Shown: one piece after another, positions 1-7,488 of the stretch
Position numbering within the stretch: the stretch's first letter is position 1
Layout of the letters: each line of letters starts with the position of its first letter
Origin: Pseudomonas reidholzensis
GTDB lineage: Bacteria > Pseudomonadota > Gammaproteobacteria > Pseudomonadales > Pseudomonadaceae
DNA length: 64,000 nt
Reading direction: 5' to 3'
Assembly: GCF_900536025.1 (NCBI RefSeq)
Contig: NZ_UNOZ01000031.1
Location: forward strand, 62,001 to 126,000
The notes under the pieces: generated by a model
Databases searched by the model: none
Told to the model about the DNA's origin: nothing
The model's input: only the letters and a program-made list of their open reading frames with translations
Program-made: the position numbers and the translations under genes

Positions 1-310
1 GGATGTTCGAACGCTCAAGGGCGTCGCGCATGGCCAGGGCGTTCATCACGGTGGCAAGCATGCCCATGTGGTCGCCGGTAACGCGATCCATGCCGGCGGC
101 GCTGAGCGCGGCGCCGCGGAACAGGTTGCCGCCGCCGATGACCAGGCCGACCTGCACGCCGATGCCGACCAGCTGGCCGACTTCCAGGGCCATGCGGTCC
201 AATACTTTCGGGTCGATCCCGAACTCTTCCGAGCCCATCAGGGCCTCGCCGCTAAGTTTGAGCAAAATGCGTTTATAGCGAGGTTGGCGACCACTCACCT
301 GCTGAGCCAT
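1..310 (-). CDS. pyrH: UMP kinase PyrH, partial (cut by the window edge)
   Basis: Only the N-terminal 103 residues are present. Translation starts MAQQVSGRQPRYKRILLKLS and continues with the amino-acid-kinase glycine-rich stretch GGGNLFRG and the DHMGMLATVMNALAM segment, which are typical of bacterial UMP kinase. The enzyme phosphorylates UMP to UDP in cytoplasmic pyrimidine synthesis. The ATG at 308-310 is preceded by AGGAG nine bases upstream on the minus strand. It lies downstream of rpsB and tsf in the usual gammaproteobacterial order rpsB-tsf-pyrH, separated from tsf by a strong hairpin. The C-terminal part lies outside the window, so nothing can be said about its integrity. Confidence 0.95.
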   Translation of the reverse strand, partial: MAQQVSGRQPRYKRILLKLSGEALMGSEEFGIDPKVLDRMALEVGQLVGIGVQVGLVIGGGNLFRGAALSAAGMDRVTGDHMGMLATVMNALAMRDALERSNI

Positions 311-434
311 TGCGAGTCTCTCCTGCGGCGTCTAAAGAAAATTCTGCGCGGGCTGGGTAACAGCCTGCTAACTGTAGCGTGGCGCTGCTTCAGCGCCAGC
401 GGAGCCAGGCCGGATAAACCTGGCTCCGGTTTGA

Positions 435-470
435 CAAAGAGGCTGCGCGCGTGAGCGGGCAGCCTCTTTG
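435..470 (-). terminator. Hairpin between tsf and pyrH
   Basis: A 12-bp perfect inverted repeat (CAAAGAGGCTGC / GCAGCCTCTTTG) starts about 20 bases past the tsf stop codon, read on the minus strand. It is followed by TCAAACC rather than a clean U run, so it may act as a partial terminator or an mRNA 3'-end stabiliser that sets pyrH below tsf expression. Confidence 0.55.
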
Positions 471-491
471 GGGCGACAGACGGTGTCTGTC

Positions 492-1355
492 TTACTGCTT
501 GGCAGCAGCCAGCTGGGCGGCAACTTCTTCAGCGAAGTTGTCAACCGGCTTCTCGATGCCTTCGCCGACCTTGAAGTAGGTGAAGGAAACGATTTCAGCG
601 CCGGCCTTCTTGGCCAGTTCGCCGACTTTGACTTCCGGGTTCTTGACGAAGGCCTGTTCTACCAGGCTGGCTTCGGCCAGGAACTTGGAAATACGGCCTT
701 TGACCATGTTTTCAACGATGTTCTCAGGCTTGCCTTTGATTTTTTCTTCGTTGAGGGTCAGGAACACGCCCTTCTCACGCTCGATCGCTTCAGCCGAGAC
801 TTCCGATGGCAGCAGGAACTCTGGGTTGCTTGCAGCGACGTGCATGGCGATGTCTTTGGCCAGCTCGACGTCACCGCCTTTCAGGACCACAGCGACACCG
901 ATCTTGTTGCCGTGCAGGTAGGTACCGACAACGTCACCCTCAACGCGCACCAGGCGACGGATGTTGACGTTCTCACCAACCTTGGCGACCAGGGCTTCAC
1001 GCGCCGATTCGCGAGCAGCGATCAGCGGTGCGGCATCGGTCAGCTTCTCGGCGAAAGCAGCTTCGACGCTTTCAGCGACGAAGTTCTTGAAGTCGTCTTG
1101 CAGGGCCAGGAAGTCGGTCTGCGAGTTCACTTCCAGCAGTACGGCAGACGTGTCGTCGGCCTTGATGGCGATAGCGCCTTCAGCGGCAACGTTGCCAGCC
1201 TTCTTGGCGGCCTTGATGGCGCCCGAAGCACGCATGTCATCAATGGCTTTTTCGATGTCGCCGTCAGCCTTTTCCAGGGCTTTCTTGCAATCCATCATGC
1301 CTTCGCCGGTACGCTCGCGCAGTTCTTTGACCAGCGCTGCAGTAATTGCTGCCAT
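492..1355 (-). CDS. tsf: Elongation factor Ts
   Basis: 287-residue guanine-nucleotide exchange factor that recycles EF-Tu-GDP in the cytoplasm during translation elongation. The N-terminal module is typical of EF-Ts: AALVKELRERTGEGMMDCKKAL, here split as KELRERTGEG plus MMDCKKAL, followed by the core with TDFLAL (residues about 80-85) that contacts EF-Tu, and NEEKIKGKPENI further on. Length matches the family's usual 280-290 residues for Pseudomonas. AGAGGA lies just upstream of the ATG. It sits 186 bases after rpsB on the same strand, with a terminator-like hairpin in between, the classic rpsB-tsf arrangement. Confidence 0.98.
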   Translation of the reverse strand: MAAITAALVKELRERTGEGMMDCKKALEKADGDIEKAIDDMRASGAIKAAKKAGNVAAEGAIAIKADDTSAVLLEVNSQTDFLALQDDFKNFVAESVEAAFAEKLTDAAPLIAARESAREALVAKVGENVNIRRLVRVEGDVVGTYLHGNKIGVAVVLKGGDVELAKDIAMHVAASNPEFLLPSEVSAEAIEREKGVFLTLNEEKIKGKPENIVENMVKGRISKFLAEASLVEQAFVKNPEVKVGELAKKAGAEIVSFTYFKVGEGIEKPVDNFAEEVAAQLAAAKQ

Positions 1356-1490
1356 TTCAAAATCCTCTTGGAAAGTTTTTCAACCATTCCACCCGCTCGT
1401 CACGGGCGTTCAATTCTGTAAATCCACTGTCATCATGCCAGCAGGACATCATCATGCGGCCGTGTTGCTGACAGGAGGATTTCAGGTGGC

Positions 1491-1514
1491 AAAAAGGGGG
1501 CCAAGCCCCCTTTT
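1491..1514 (-). terminator. rpsB-tsf intergenic attenuator-like hairpin
   Basis: AAAAGGGGGC and GCCCCCTTTT form a 10-bp perfect stem with a three-base loop just after the rpsB stop, followed on the minus strand by a further T. This is the shape of an intrinsic terminator. In rpsB-tsf operons such a hairpin is known to lower tsf relative to rpsB by partial termination; that role here is inferred. Confidence 0.7.
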
Positions 1515-1542
1515 CGCGTGCCAAGTAGACGCCGGGCGTCAA

Positions 1543-2280
1543 TTACTCAGCAGCAGGTGCCGCCGCTTCTTCAACATAGACTTCGGTGCCGCCAGCAACA
1601 TTGTTGCGGCCGCGGATGACGGCGTCAGCCATCGAAGTCATGTACAGCTCGATGGCGCGGATGGCGTCGTCGTTGCCTGGGATGATGTAATCAACACCTT
1701 CCGGGCTGCTGTTGGTATCGACTACGCCGATAACCGGGATACCCAGCTTGTTAGCTTCGGTGATCGCGATGCGCTCGTGATCAACGTCGATAACGAACAG
1801 AGCGTCTGGCAGACCGCCCATATCCTTGATACCACCCAGGCTGCGGTCCAGTTTCTCCAGATCGCGCGAACGCATCAGAGCTTCTTTCTTGGTCAGCTTG
1901 GTGAAGGTACCATCTTCGGCCTGGACTTCCAGGTCACGCAGACGCTTGATCGAAGCGCGGATGGTCTTGTAGTTGGTCAGCATGCCGCCCAACCAGCGGT
2001 GGTCAACGTACGGCGAGTTGCAACGAGCGGCTTGCTCGGCGACCAGTTTGCCGGCGGAACGCTTGGTACCGACGAACAGGATCTTGTTTTTGCCCTGGGC
2101 CAGGCGCTCGACGAACGACAGAGCGTCGTTGAACATCGGCAGGGTTTTTTCCAGGTTGATGATGTGAATCTTGTTACGCGCGCCGAAAATGTACTTACCC
2201 ATTTTCGGGTTCCAGTAACGGGTCTGGTGACCGAAGTGCACACCGGCCTTCAGCATATCGCGCATATTGACTTGGGACAT
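1543..2280 (-). CDS. rpsB: 30S ribosomal protein S2
   Basis: 245-residue ribosomal protein S2, a small-subunit protein near the 30S neck. The start is set at the ATG giving MSQVNMRDMLKAGVHFGHQT; a longer open frame to 2397 would add 39 residues without any S2 similarity and runs through the leader. Diagnostic segments are VHFGHQTRYWNPKM, KILFVGTKR, WLGGMLTNYKT, LPDALFVIDV and IGVVDTNSSPEGVDY. First gene of the rpsB-tsf operon. The 5' leader of about 130 bases and the conserved promoter fit the known S2 autoregulation of this operon. Confidence 0.98.
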   Translation of the reverse strand: MSQVNMRDMLKAGVHFGHQTRYWNPKMGKYIFGARNKIHIINLEKTLPMFNDALSFVERLAQGKNKILFVGTKRSAGKLVAEQAARCNSPYVDHRWLGGMLTNYKTIRASIKRLRDLEVQAEDGTFTKLTKKEALMRSRDLEKLDRSLGGIKDMGGLPDALFVIDVDHERIAITEANKLGIPVIGVVDTNSSPEGVDYIIPGNDDAIRAIELYMTSMADAVIRGRNNVAGGTEVYVEEAAAPAAE

Positions 2281-2420
2281 GATAGTTCCTTGATAAGTCG
2301 GGTTGGGCCTCCACGTATCCCAATGACCAACCCACGACGCCGAAGCGTTCGGGGCACCCAGGTCATCGTGTCGACACGTGTGTGGGTTAATGCTCACGGG
2401 GTCGTCCCCGAAAGCGGCGC
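2281..2420 (-). promoter_or_regulatory. rpsB 5' leader (probable S2 autoregulatory region)
   Basis: About 130 transcribed bases lie between the promoter and the rpsB start codon. They contain several short complementary blocks, for example ACACGTGTCGACACG and the GCTTTCGGGGACGACCCC stretch near the 5' end. A long structured rpsB leader used by S2 to repress its own translation is established in gammaproteobacteria. I did not fold the RNA, so the exact boundaries and structure are inference. Together with 2421-2627 this accounts for the 347-base gap between rpsB and map. Confidence 0.5.
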
Positions 2421-2433
2421 ATTTTATACCACA
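2421..2433 (-). promoter_or_regulatory. rpsB promoter, conserved extended -10
   Basis: The minus strand reads TGTGGTATAAAAT, the extended -10 element that is strongly conserved at rpsB promoters of gammaproteobacteria including E. coli. It sits about 140 bases upstream of the rpsB ATG, leaving room for the regulatory leader. Confidence 0.75.
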
Positions 2434-2567
2434 GACCGCGGCTTAACGGAACCCGGATACTGCCTCGTCCGTCAGTGGTTTTTGCAGCGAGCCGTCAATC
2501 GCGCCAGAATGCCCTCAATAGACCGCAGCCGAGGGGCCTTTTCTCCCGACAGAGGGGGGCGCTGCTC

Positions 2568-2576
2568 TGCTAGAAT
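2568..2576 (+). promoter_or_regulatory. Candidate map promoter (extended -10 TGCTAGAAT)
   Basis: TGcTAGAAT matches a sigma-70 extended -10 element about 50 bases upstream of the map start. No clear TTGACA box is present; CCGACA at 2546-2551 is the nearest. The call rests on the -10 and its position only. Confidence 0.4.
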
Positions 2577-2627
2577 CCGGCCTTTCCCGTTTGTTCGCGC
2601 CCTGTACGGCGCCGTAGAGAGCCTGTA

Positions 2628-3410
2628 ATGACCGTTACCATCAAGACCGCAGAAGACATCGAAAAGATGCGCATCGCCGGCCGCCTGGCCGCCGAAGTGC
2701 TGGAAATGATCGAAGAGCACGTCAAGCCCGGTGTCACCACCGAAGCGCTCGACCGCCTGTGCCATGACTATATCGTCAACGTCCAGCAGGCCATACCGGC
2801 GCCCCTCAACTACAAGGGTTACCCGAAGTCGATCTGCACCTCGATCAACCACGTGGTCTGCCACGGCATCCCCAGCGACAAGCCGTTGAAGGACGGTGAC
2901 ACGCTGAACATCGACGTGACCGTGATCAAGGACGGCTACCACGGCGACACCAGCCGCATGTTCCACGTCGGCACCGTGCCGGTCTGGGCCGAGCGCCTGT
3001 CGCAGATCACCCAGGAATGCATGTACAAGGCCATCGAGCTGGTCAAGCCGGGCTGCCGCCTGGGCGACATCGGTGAAGTGATCCAGAAGCATGCCGAGAA
3101 GAACGGCTTCTCGGTGGTCCGCGAGTTCTGCGGCCACGGTATCGGCAAGGTGTTCCACGAAGAGCCGCAAATTCTTCACTACGGCCGCGCCGGCACGGGC
3201 ATGGAGCTCAAGGAAGGCATGACCTTCACCATCGAGCCGATGATCAACCAGGGCAAGGCCGACACCAAGGTGCTGGGCGACGGCTGGACCGCCATCACCA
3301 AGGACCGCAAGCTCTCGGCGCAGTGGGAACACACCCTGGTGGTCACCGCCACCGGCTACGAGATCTTCACCCTGCGCAAAGACGACACCATCCCGCGCGT
3401 TTCGGCCTAA
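2628..3410 (+). CDS. map: Methionine aminopeptidase, type I
   Basis: 260-residue cytoplasmic metalloprotease that removes the initiator methionine from nascent proteins. The type I fold is seen throughout: NHVVCHGIPSD around residue 80 (the conserved His), the metal ligand pair in NIDVTVIKDGYHGDTS, the FCGHGIGKVFHEEP motif with the metal-binding His, MTFTIEPM with Glu, and SAQWEHTLVVT with the last Glu. It is divergently transcribed from rpsB and followed 21 bases later by glnD, an arrangement conserved in Pseudomonas. Normal length. Confidence 0.98.
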   Translation: MTVTIKTAEDIEKMRIAGRLAAEVLEMIEEHVKPGVTTEALDRLCHDYIVNVQQAIPAPLNYKGYPKSICTSINHVVCHGIPSDKPLKDGDTLNIDVTVIKDGYHGDTSRMFHVGTVPVWAERLSQITQECMYKAIELVKPGCRLGDIGEVIQKHAEKNGFSVVREFCGHGIGKVFHEEPQILHYGRAGTGMELKEGMTFTIEPMINQGKADTKVLGDGWTAITKDRKLSAQWEHTLVVTATGYEIFTLRKDDTIPRVSA

Positions 3411-3431
3411 CACTTCCAGGAAAGCGACTCG

Positions 3432-6134
3432 ATGCCCCAGGTGGATCCAGAGCTGTTCGACCGCGGTCAGTTCCAGGCCGAGCTGGCGCTCAAGGCCAGC
3501 CCTATCCCTGCCTTCAAGAAGGCCCTGCGGCTGGCCCGCGAGGAGCTCGACCGGCGCTTTCGCGAAGGCCGCGAGATCCGCCGACTGATCGAGGATCGCG
3601 CCTGGTTCGTCGACAATATCCTGCAACAGGCCTGGAACCAGTTCGACTGGCACAACTCCAGCGGTATCGCCCTGGTCGCCGTCGGCGGCTACGGCCGCGG
3701 TGAGCTGCACCCGTATTCGGACATCGACCTGCTGATCCTGCTCGACGGCGCCGAGCACGAGACCTACCGCGACGCCATCGAGCGCTTCCTGACCCTGCTC
3801 TGGGACATCGGCCTGGAAGTCGGCCAGAGCGTGCGCAGCATCGAGGAATGTGTCGAACAGGCGCGCGCCGACCTGACGATCATCACCAACCTGATGGAAA
3901 GCCGCACCGTCGCCGGCCCCGAATCACTGCGCCAGCGCATGCTCGAGGCGACCAGCACCGCGCACCTGTGGCCGAGCAAGGAGTTCTTCCTGGCCAAGCG
4001 CGCCGAGCTCAAGGCCCGCCACCACAAGTACAACGACACCGAGTACAACCTCGAACCCAACGTCAAGGGCTCGCCGGGCGGCCTGCGCGACATCCAGACG
4101 GTGCTCTGGGTGGCGCGCCGCCAGTACGGCACCCTGAACCTCCATGCACTGGCGGGCGAAGGCTTCCTGCTGGAGAGCGAGAACGAGCTGCTGGCGTCCT
4201 CGCAGGCGTTCCTGTGGCGCGTGCGCTATGCCCTGCACATGCTCGCCGGGCGTGCCGAAGACCGCCTGCTGTTCGACCACCAGCGCAGCATCGCCGCGCT
4301 GCTGGGCTTCAGCGACGAGAACCCGAAGCGCGCCATCGAGCAGTTCATGCAGCAGTACTACCGGGTGGTGATGAGCATCAGCCAGCTGTGCGACCTGATC
4401 ATCCAGCACTTCGAGGAGGTCATCCTCGCCGACGACGACAGCGGCACCACCCAGCCGCTGAACGCGCGCTTCCGCCTGCATGATGGCTACATCGAGGCGG
4501 TCAGCCCGAACGTCTTCAAGCGCACCCCGTTCGCCATGCTCGAGATCTTCGTGCTGATGGCCCAGCACCCCGAAATCAAGGGCGTGCGCGCCGACACGGT
4601 GCGTCTGCTGCGCGAGCATCGGCACCTGATCGACGACAGCTTCCGCAACGATATCCGCAACACCAGCCTGTTCATCGAGCTATTCAAGTGCGAGATCGGC
4701 ATCCACCGCAACCTGCGGCGGATGAACCGCTACGGCATTCTGGGCCGCTACCTGCCGGAGTTCGGCCTGATCGTCGGGCAGATGCAGCACGACCTGTTCC
4801 ACATCTATACGGTTGACGCGCACACCCTCAACCTGATCAAGCACCTGCGCAAGCTGCAGTACACCCCAGTGTCGGAGAAATTCCCGCTGGCCAGCAAGAT
4901 CATGGGCCGCCTGCCCAAGCCTGAGCTGATCTACCTGGCCGGGCTCTACCACGACATCGGCAAAGGCCGCCAGGGCGACCACTCCGAACTCGGCGCGGTC
5001 GACGCCCAGGCCTTTGGCGAGCGCCACCAGCTGCCCACCTGGGATACCCGGCTGATCGTCTGGCTGGTGCAGAACCACCTGGTGATGTCCACCACGGCCC
5101 AGCGCAAGGACCTCTCCGACCCGCAGGTGATCAACGACTTCGCCCTCTTGGTCGGCGACGAGACGCGCCTGGACTACCTCTACGTGCTGACCGTCGCCGA
5201 CATCAATGCGACCAACCCCAGCCTGTGGAACTCCTGGCGCGCCAGCCTGCTGCGCCAGCTCTATACCGAGACCAAGCGTGCCTTGCGTCGCGGCCTGGAG
5301 AACCCGCTCGACCGCGAGGAGCTGATCCGCCAGACGCAAAGCTCGGCGCTCGACATTCTTATCCGCGAGGGCACCGACCCCGACGATGTCGAGCAACTCT
5401 GGTCGCAGCTGGGCGATGACTACTTCCTGCGCCACACCGCCGCCGATGTCGCCTGGCACAGTGACGCGATCCTCCAGCAGCCTGCCGATGGCGGCCCACT
5501 GGTGCTGATCAAGGAAACCACCCAGCGCGAATTCGAGGGCGGCACGCAGATCTTCATCTACGCGCCCGACCAGCACGACTTCTTTGCCGTGACCGTGGCC
5601 GCGATGTCGCAGCTCAACCTGAACATTCATGACGCGCGGATCATCACCTCGAGCAGCCAGTTCACCCTCGACACCTACATCGTGCTGGACAACGACGGTG
5701 GCTCGATCGGTGACAACCCGCAGCGGGTCAAGCAGATCCGCGAGGGCCTGACCGAGGCCCTGCGCAACCCCGAGGACTACCCGACCATCATCCAGCGCCG
5801 GGTACCGCGCCAGCTCAAGCACTTCACCTTTGCGCCGCAGGTGACCATCCACAATGATGCCCAGCGGCCGGTGACCGTCCTCGAGATCATCGCTCCCGAC
5901 CGCCCTGGCTTGCTGGCGCGGATCGGGCGGATCTTCCTCGAGTTCGACCTGTCCTTGCAGAACGCCAAGATCGCCACCCTCGGCGAGCGCGTGGAAGACG
6001 TGTTCTTCGTCACCGATGCCGACAACCAGCCGCTGTCCGACCCGCAACTGTGCGCCCGCCTGCAGGAGGCGATCGTCCAGCAGCTGCAGGCCGGCCAGGC
6101 CAGCGACGCCAGCCCTACCCGCATAACCTTCTAA
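3432..6134 (+). CDS. glnD: Bifunctional PII uridylyltransferase/uridylyl-removing enzyme
   Basis: 900-residue nitrogen sensor that uridylylates PII proteins under nitrogen limitation and removes UMP when glutamine is high. The N-terminal nucleotidyltransferase motif GGYGRGELHPYSDIDL lies at residues 85-100, with Asp97 and Asp99 as metal ligands. The HD domain follows with LYHDIGKGRQGDHSE near residue 515, and two C-terminal ACT domains start around IFIYAPDQHDFFA and VTVLEIIAPDRPGLLARI. All catalytic motifs are intact, so both activities are expected. It lies between map and dapC on the same strand with short gaps, probably one transcription unit. Confidence 0.98.
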   Translation: MPQVDPELFDRGQFQAELALKASPIPAFKKALRLAREELDRRFREGREIRRLIEDRAWFVDNILQQAWNQFDWHNSSGIALVAVGGYGRGELHPYSDIDLLILLDGAEHETYRDAIERFLTLLWDIGLEVGQSVRSIEECVEQARADLTIITNLMESRTVAGPESLRQRMLEATSTAHLWPSKEFFLAKRAELKARHHKYNDTEYNLEPNVKGSPGGLRDIQTVLWVARRQYGTLNLHALAGEGFLLESENELLASSQAFLWRVRYALHMLAGRAEDRLLFDHQRSIAALLGFSDENPKRAIEQFMQQYYRVVMSISQLCDLIIQHFEEVILADDDSGTTQPLNARFRLHDGYIEAVSPNVFKRTPFAMLEIFVLMAQHPEIKGVRADTVRLLREHRHLIDDSFRNDIRNTSLFIELFKCEIGIHRNLRRMNRYGILGRYLPEFGLIVGQMQHDLFHIYTVDAHTLNLIKHLRKLQYTPVSEKFPLASKIMGRLPKPELIYLAGLYHDIGKGRQGDHSELGAVDAQAFGERHQLPTWDTRLIVWLVQNHLVMSTTAQRKDLSDPQVINDFALLVGDETRLDYLYVLTVADINATNPSLWNSWRASLLRQLYTETKRALRRGLENPLDREELIRQTQSSALDILIREGTDPDDVEQLWSQLGDDYFLRHTAADVAWHSDAILQQPADGGPLVLIKETTQREFEGGTQIFIYAPDQHDFFAVTVAAMSQLNLNIHDARIITSSSQFTLDTYIVLDNDGGSIGDNPQRVKQIREGLTEALRNPEDYPTIIQRRVPRQLKHFTFAPQVTIHNDAQRPVTVLEIIAPDRPGLLARIGRIFLEFDLSLQNAKIATLGERVEDVFFVTDADNQPLSDPQLCARLQEAIVQQLQAGQASDASPTRITF

Positions 6135-6156
6135 CGATTGACGAGACCTTGCGCCG

Positions 6157-7353
6157 ATGAACCATGCCTTGACCCAGCTGCAGCCCTACCCGTTCGAGAA
6201 ACTCCGCGCCCTGCTGGGCAGCGTGACGCCGGCGGCGGACAAACGCGCCATCGCCCTGTCGATCGGCGAGCCGAAGCACGAATCGCCGGCATTCGTCGCC
6301 AAGGCCCTGGCCGACAACCTCGACAAGCTGGCGGTGTACCCGAGCACCCTGGGCCTGCCAGGCCTGCGCCAGGCCATTGGCCAGTGGTGCGAGCAGCGCT
6401 TCGGCGTGCCGACCGGCTGGCTCGATGCCGACCGCCACATCCTGCCGGTCAACGGCACCCGTGAAGCGCTGTTCGCCTTCACCCAGACGGTGGTCAACCG
6501 TGCCGATGACGGCCTGGTGATCAGCCCGAACCCGTTCTACCAGATCTACGAAGGCGCGGCGCTGCTGGCCGGCGCCACCCCGCACTACCTGCCGTGCCTG
6601 GAAGACAACGGCTTCAACCCCGACTTCGACGCGGTCTCGGCCGACGTCTGGCAGCGCTGCCAGATCCTCTTCCTCTGCTCCCCGGGCAACCCCACGGGCG
6701 CCCTGGTGCCGATGGATACCCTGAAGAAGCTGATCGCCCTGGCCGACGAGCATGACTTCGTGATCGCTTCGGACGAGTGCTACAGCGAGCTGTACTTCGA
6801 CGAAGAGAACCCGCCGCCGGGCCTGCTGACCGCCTGCGCCGAGCTCGGCCGCAGCGACTTCAAGCGTTGCGTGGTGTTCCACAGCCTGTCCAAGCGCTCC
6901 AACCTGCCGGGCCTGCGTTCGGGCTTCGTCGCTGGCGACGCGGCAATCATCAAGCCGTTCCTGCTGTACCGCACCTACCACGGCTGCGCCATGCCGGTGC
7001 AGACCCAGCTGGCGAGCATCGCCGCCTGGCAGGATGAAGCGCACGTGCGCGCCAACCGCGATCAGTACCGCGCCAAGTACGACGCAGTGCTGGATATCCT
7101 GCAGCCGGTGATGGACGTGCAGCGTCCGGATGGCAGCTTCTACCTGTGGGCCAAGGTCCCGGGCGGTGATGCCGAGTTCACCCGCGACCTGTTCGAGGCA
7201 CAGCACGTGACCGTGGTGCCGGGTTCGTACCTGTCGCGTGAGGTGGATGGCGTGAATCCGGGCGCTGGCCGTGTGCGCATGGCGCTGGTTGCGCCGCTGG
7301 CCGAGTGCATCGAGGCCGCCGAGCGGATTCGGGATTTCCTTGGCAAACGCTGA
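6157..7353 (+). CDS. dapC: Succinyldiaminopimelate transaminase DapC
   Basis: 398-residue PLP-dependent class I/II aminotransferase that makes N-succinyl-LL-2,6-diaminopimelate in the succinylase branch of lysine and peptidoglycan precursor synthesis. The PLP lysine lies in HSLSKRSNLPGLRSGF; SPGNPTGA and SDECYSELYF are other fold markers. The start MNHALTQLQPYPFEKLRALL is typical of the DapC group. The gene follows glnD by 22 bases and ends before a strong hairpin. Family members are hard to separate from other aminotransferases by sequence alone, but the context with glnD and dapD/dapE nearby supports DapC. Confidence 0.92.
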   Translation: MNHALTQLQPYPFEKLRALLGSVTPAADKRAIALSIGEPKHESPAFVAKALADNLDKLAVYPSTLGLPGLRQAIGQWCEQRFGVPTGWLDADRHILPVNGTREALFAFTQTVVNRADDGLVISPNPFYQIYEGAALLAGATPHYLPCLEDNGFNPDFDAVSADVWQRCQILFLCSPGNPTGALVPMDTLKKLIALADEHDFVIASDECYSELYFDEENPPPGLLTACAELGRSDFKRCVVFHSLSKRSNLPGLRSGFVAGDAAIIKPFLLYRTYHGCAMPVQTQLASIAAWQDEAHVRANRDQYRAKYDAVLDILQPVMDVQRPDGSFYLWAKVPGGDAEFTRDLFEAQHVTVVPGSYLSREVDGVNPGAGRVRMALVAPLAECIEAAERIRDFLGKR

Positions 7354-7360
7354 GACCTGA

Positions 7361-7393
7361 ACCCGCTGGGCCCGCGCTGCGGGCCCAGCGGGT
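7361..7393 (+). terminator. Hairpin after dapC
   Basis: A 15-bp perfect inverted repeat (ACCCGCTGGGCCCGC / GCGGGCCCAGCGGGT) with a three-base loop sits eight bases after the dapC stop. There is no T run, so it may stabilise or end the map-glnD-dapC transcript. Confidence 0.6.
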
Positions 7394-7440
7394 AAATCGC
7401 ATCGGCGCACCGCCGCTCCCATAGAGATCAGCGCGCAGCC

Positions 7441-7483
7441 TGTAGGAGCGGGCTTGCCCGCGAAGGGCCGCACAGCGGCCCCG
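7441..7483. repeat. REP element between convergent dapC and antiporter genes
   Basis: The sequence TGTAGGAGCGGGCTTGCCCG followed by CGAAGGGCCGCACAGCGGCC is the typical Pseudomonas putida REP palindrome, here as a single copy. The core recurs at 13.1, 23.7, 53.7 and 56.7 kb. It lies in the space between two gene 3' ends, the usual REP position. Confidence 0.85.
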
Positions 7484-7488
7484 GCGAT

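Noticed and set aside
961..2628. Long plus-strand frame of 555 codons opposite tsf and rpsB
   Set aside because: It is antisense to two certain ribosomal/translation genes, has no ribosome site and shows Ala/Ser/Arg-rich shadow composition from GC-rich codon third positions.
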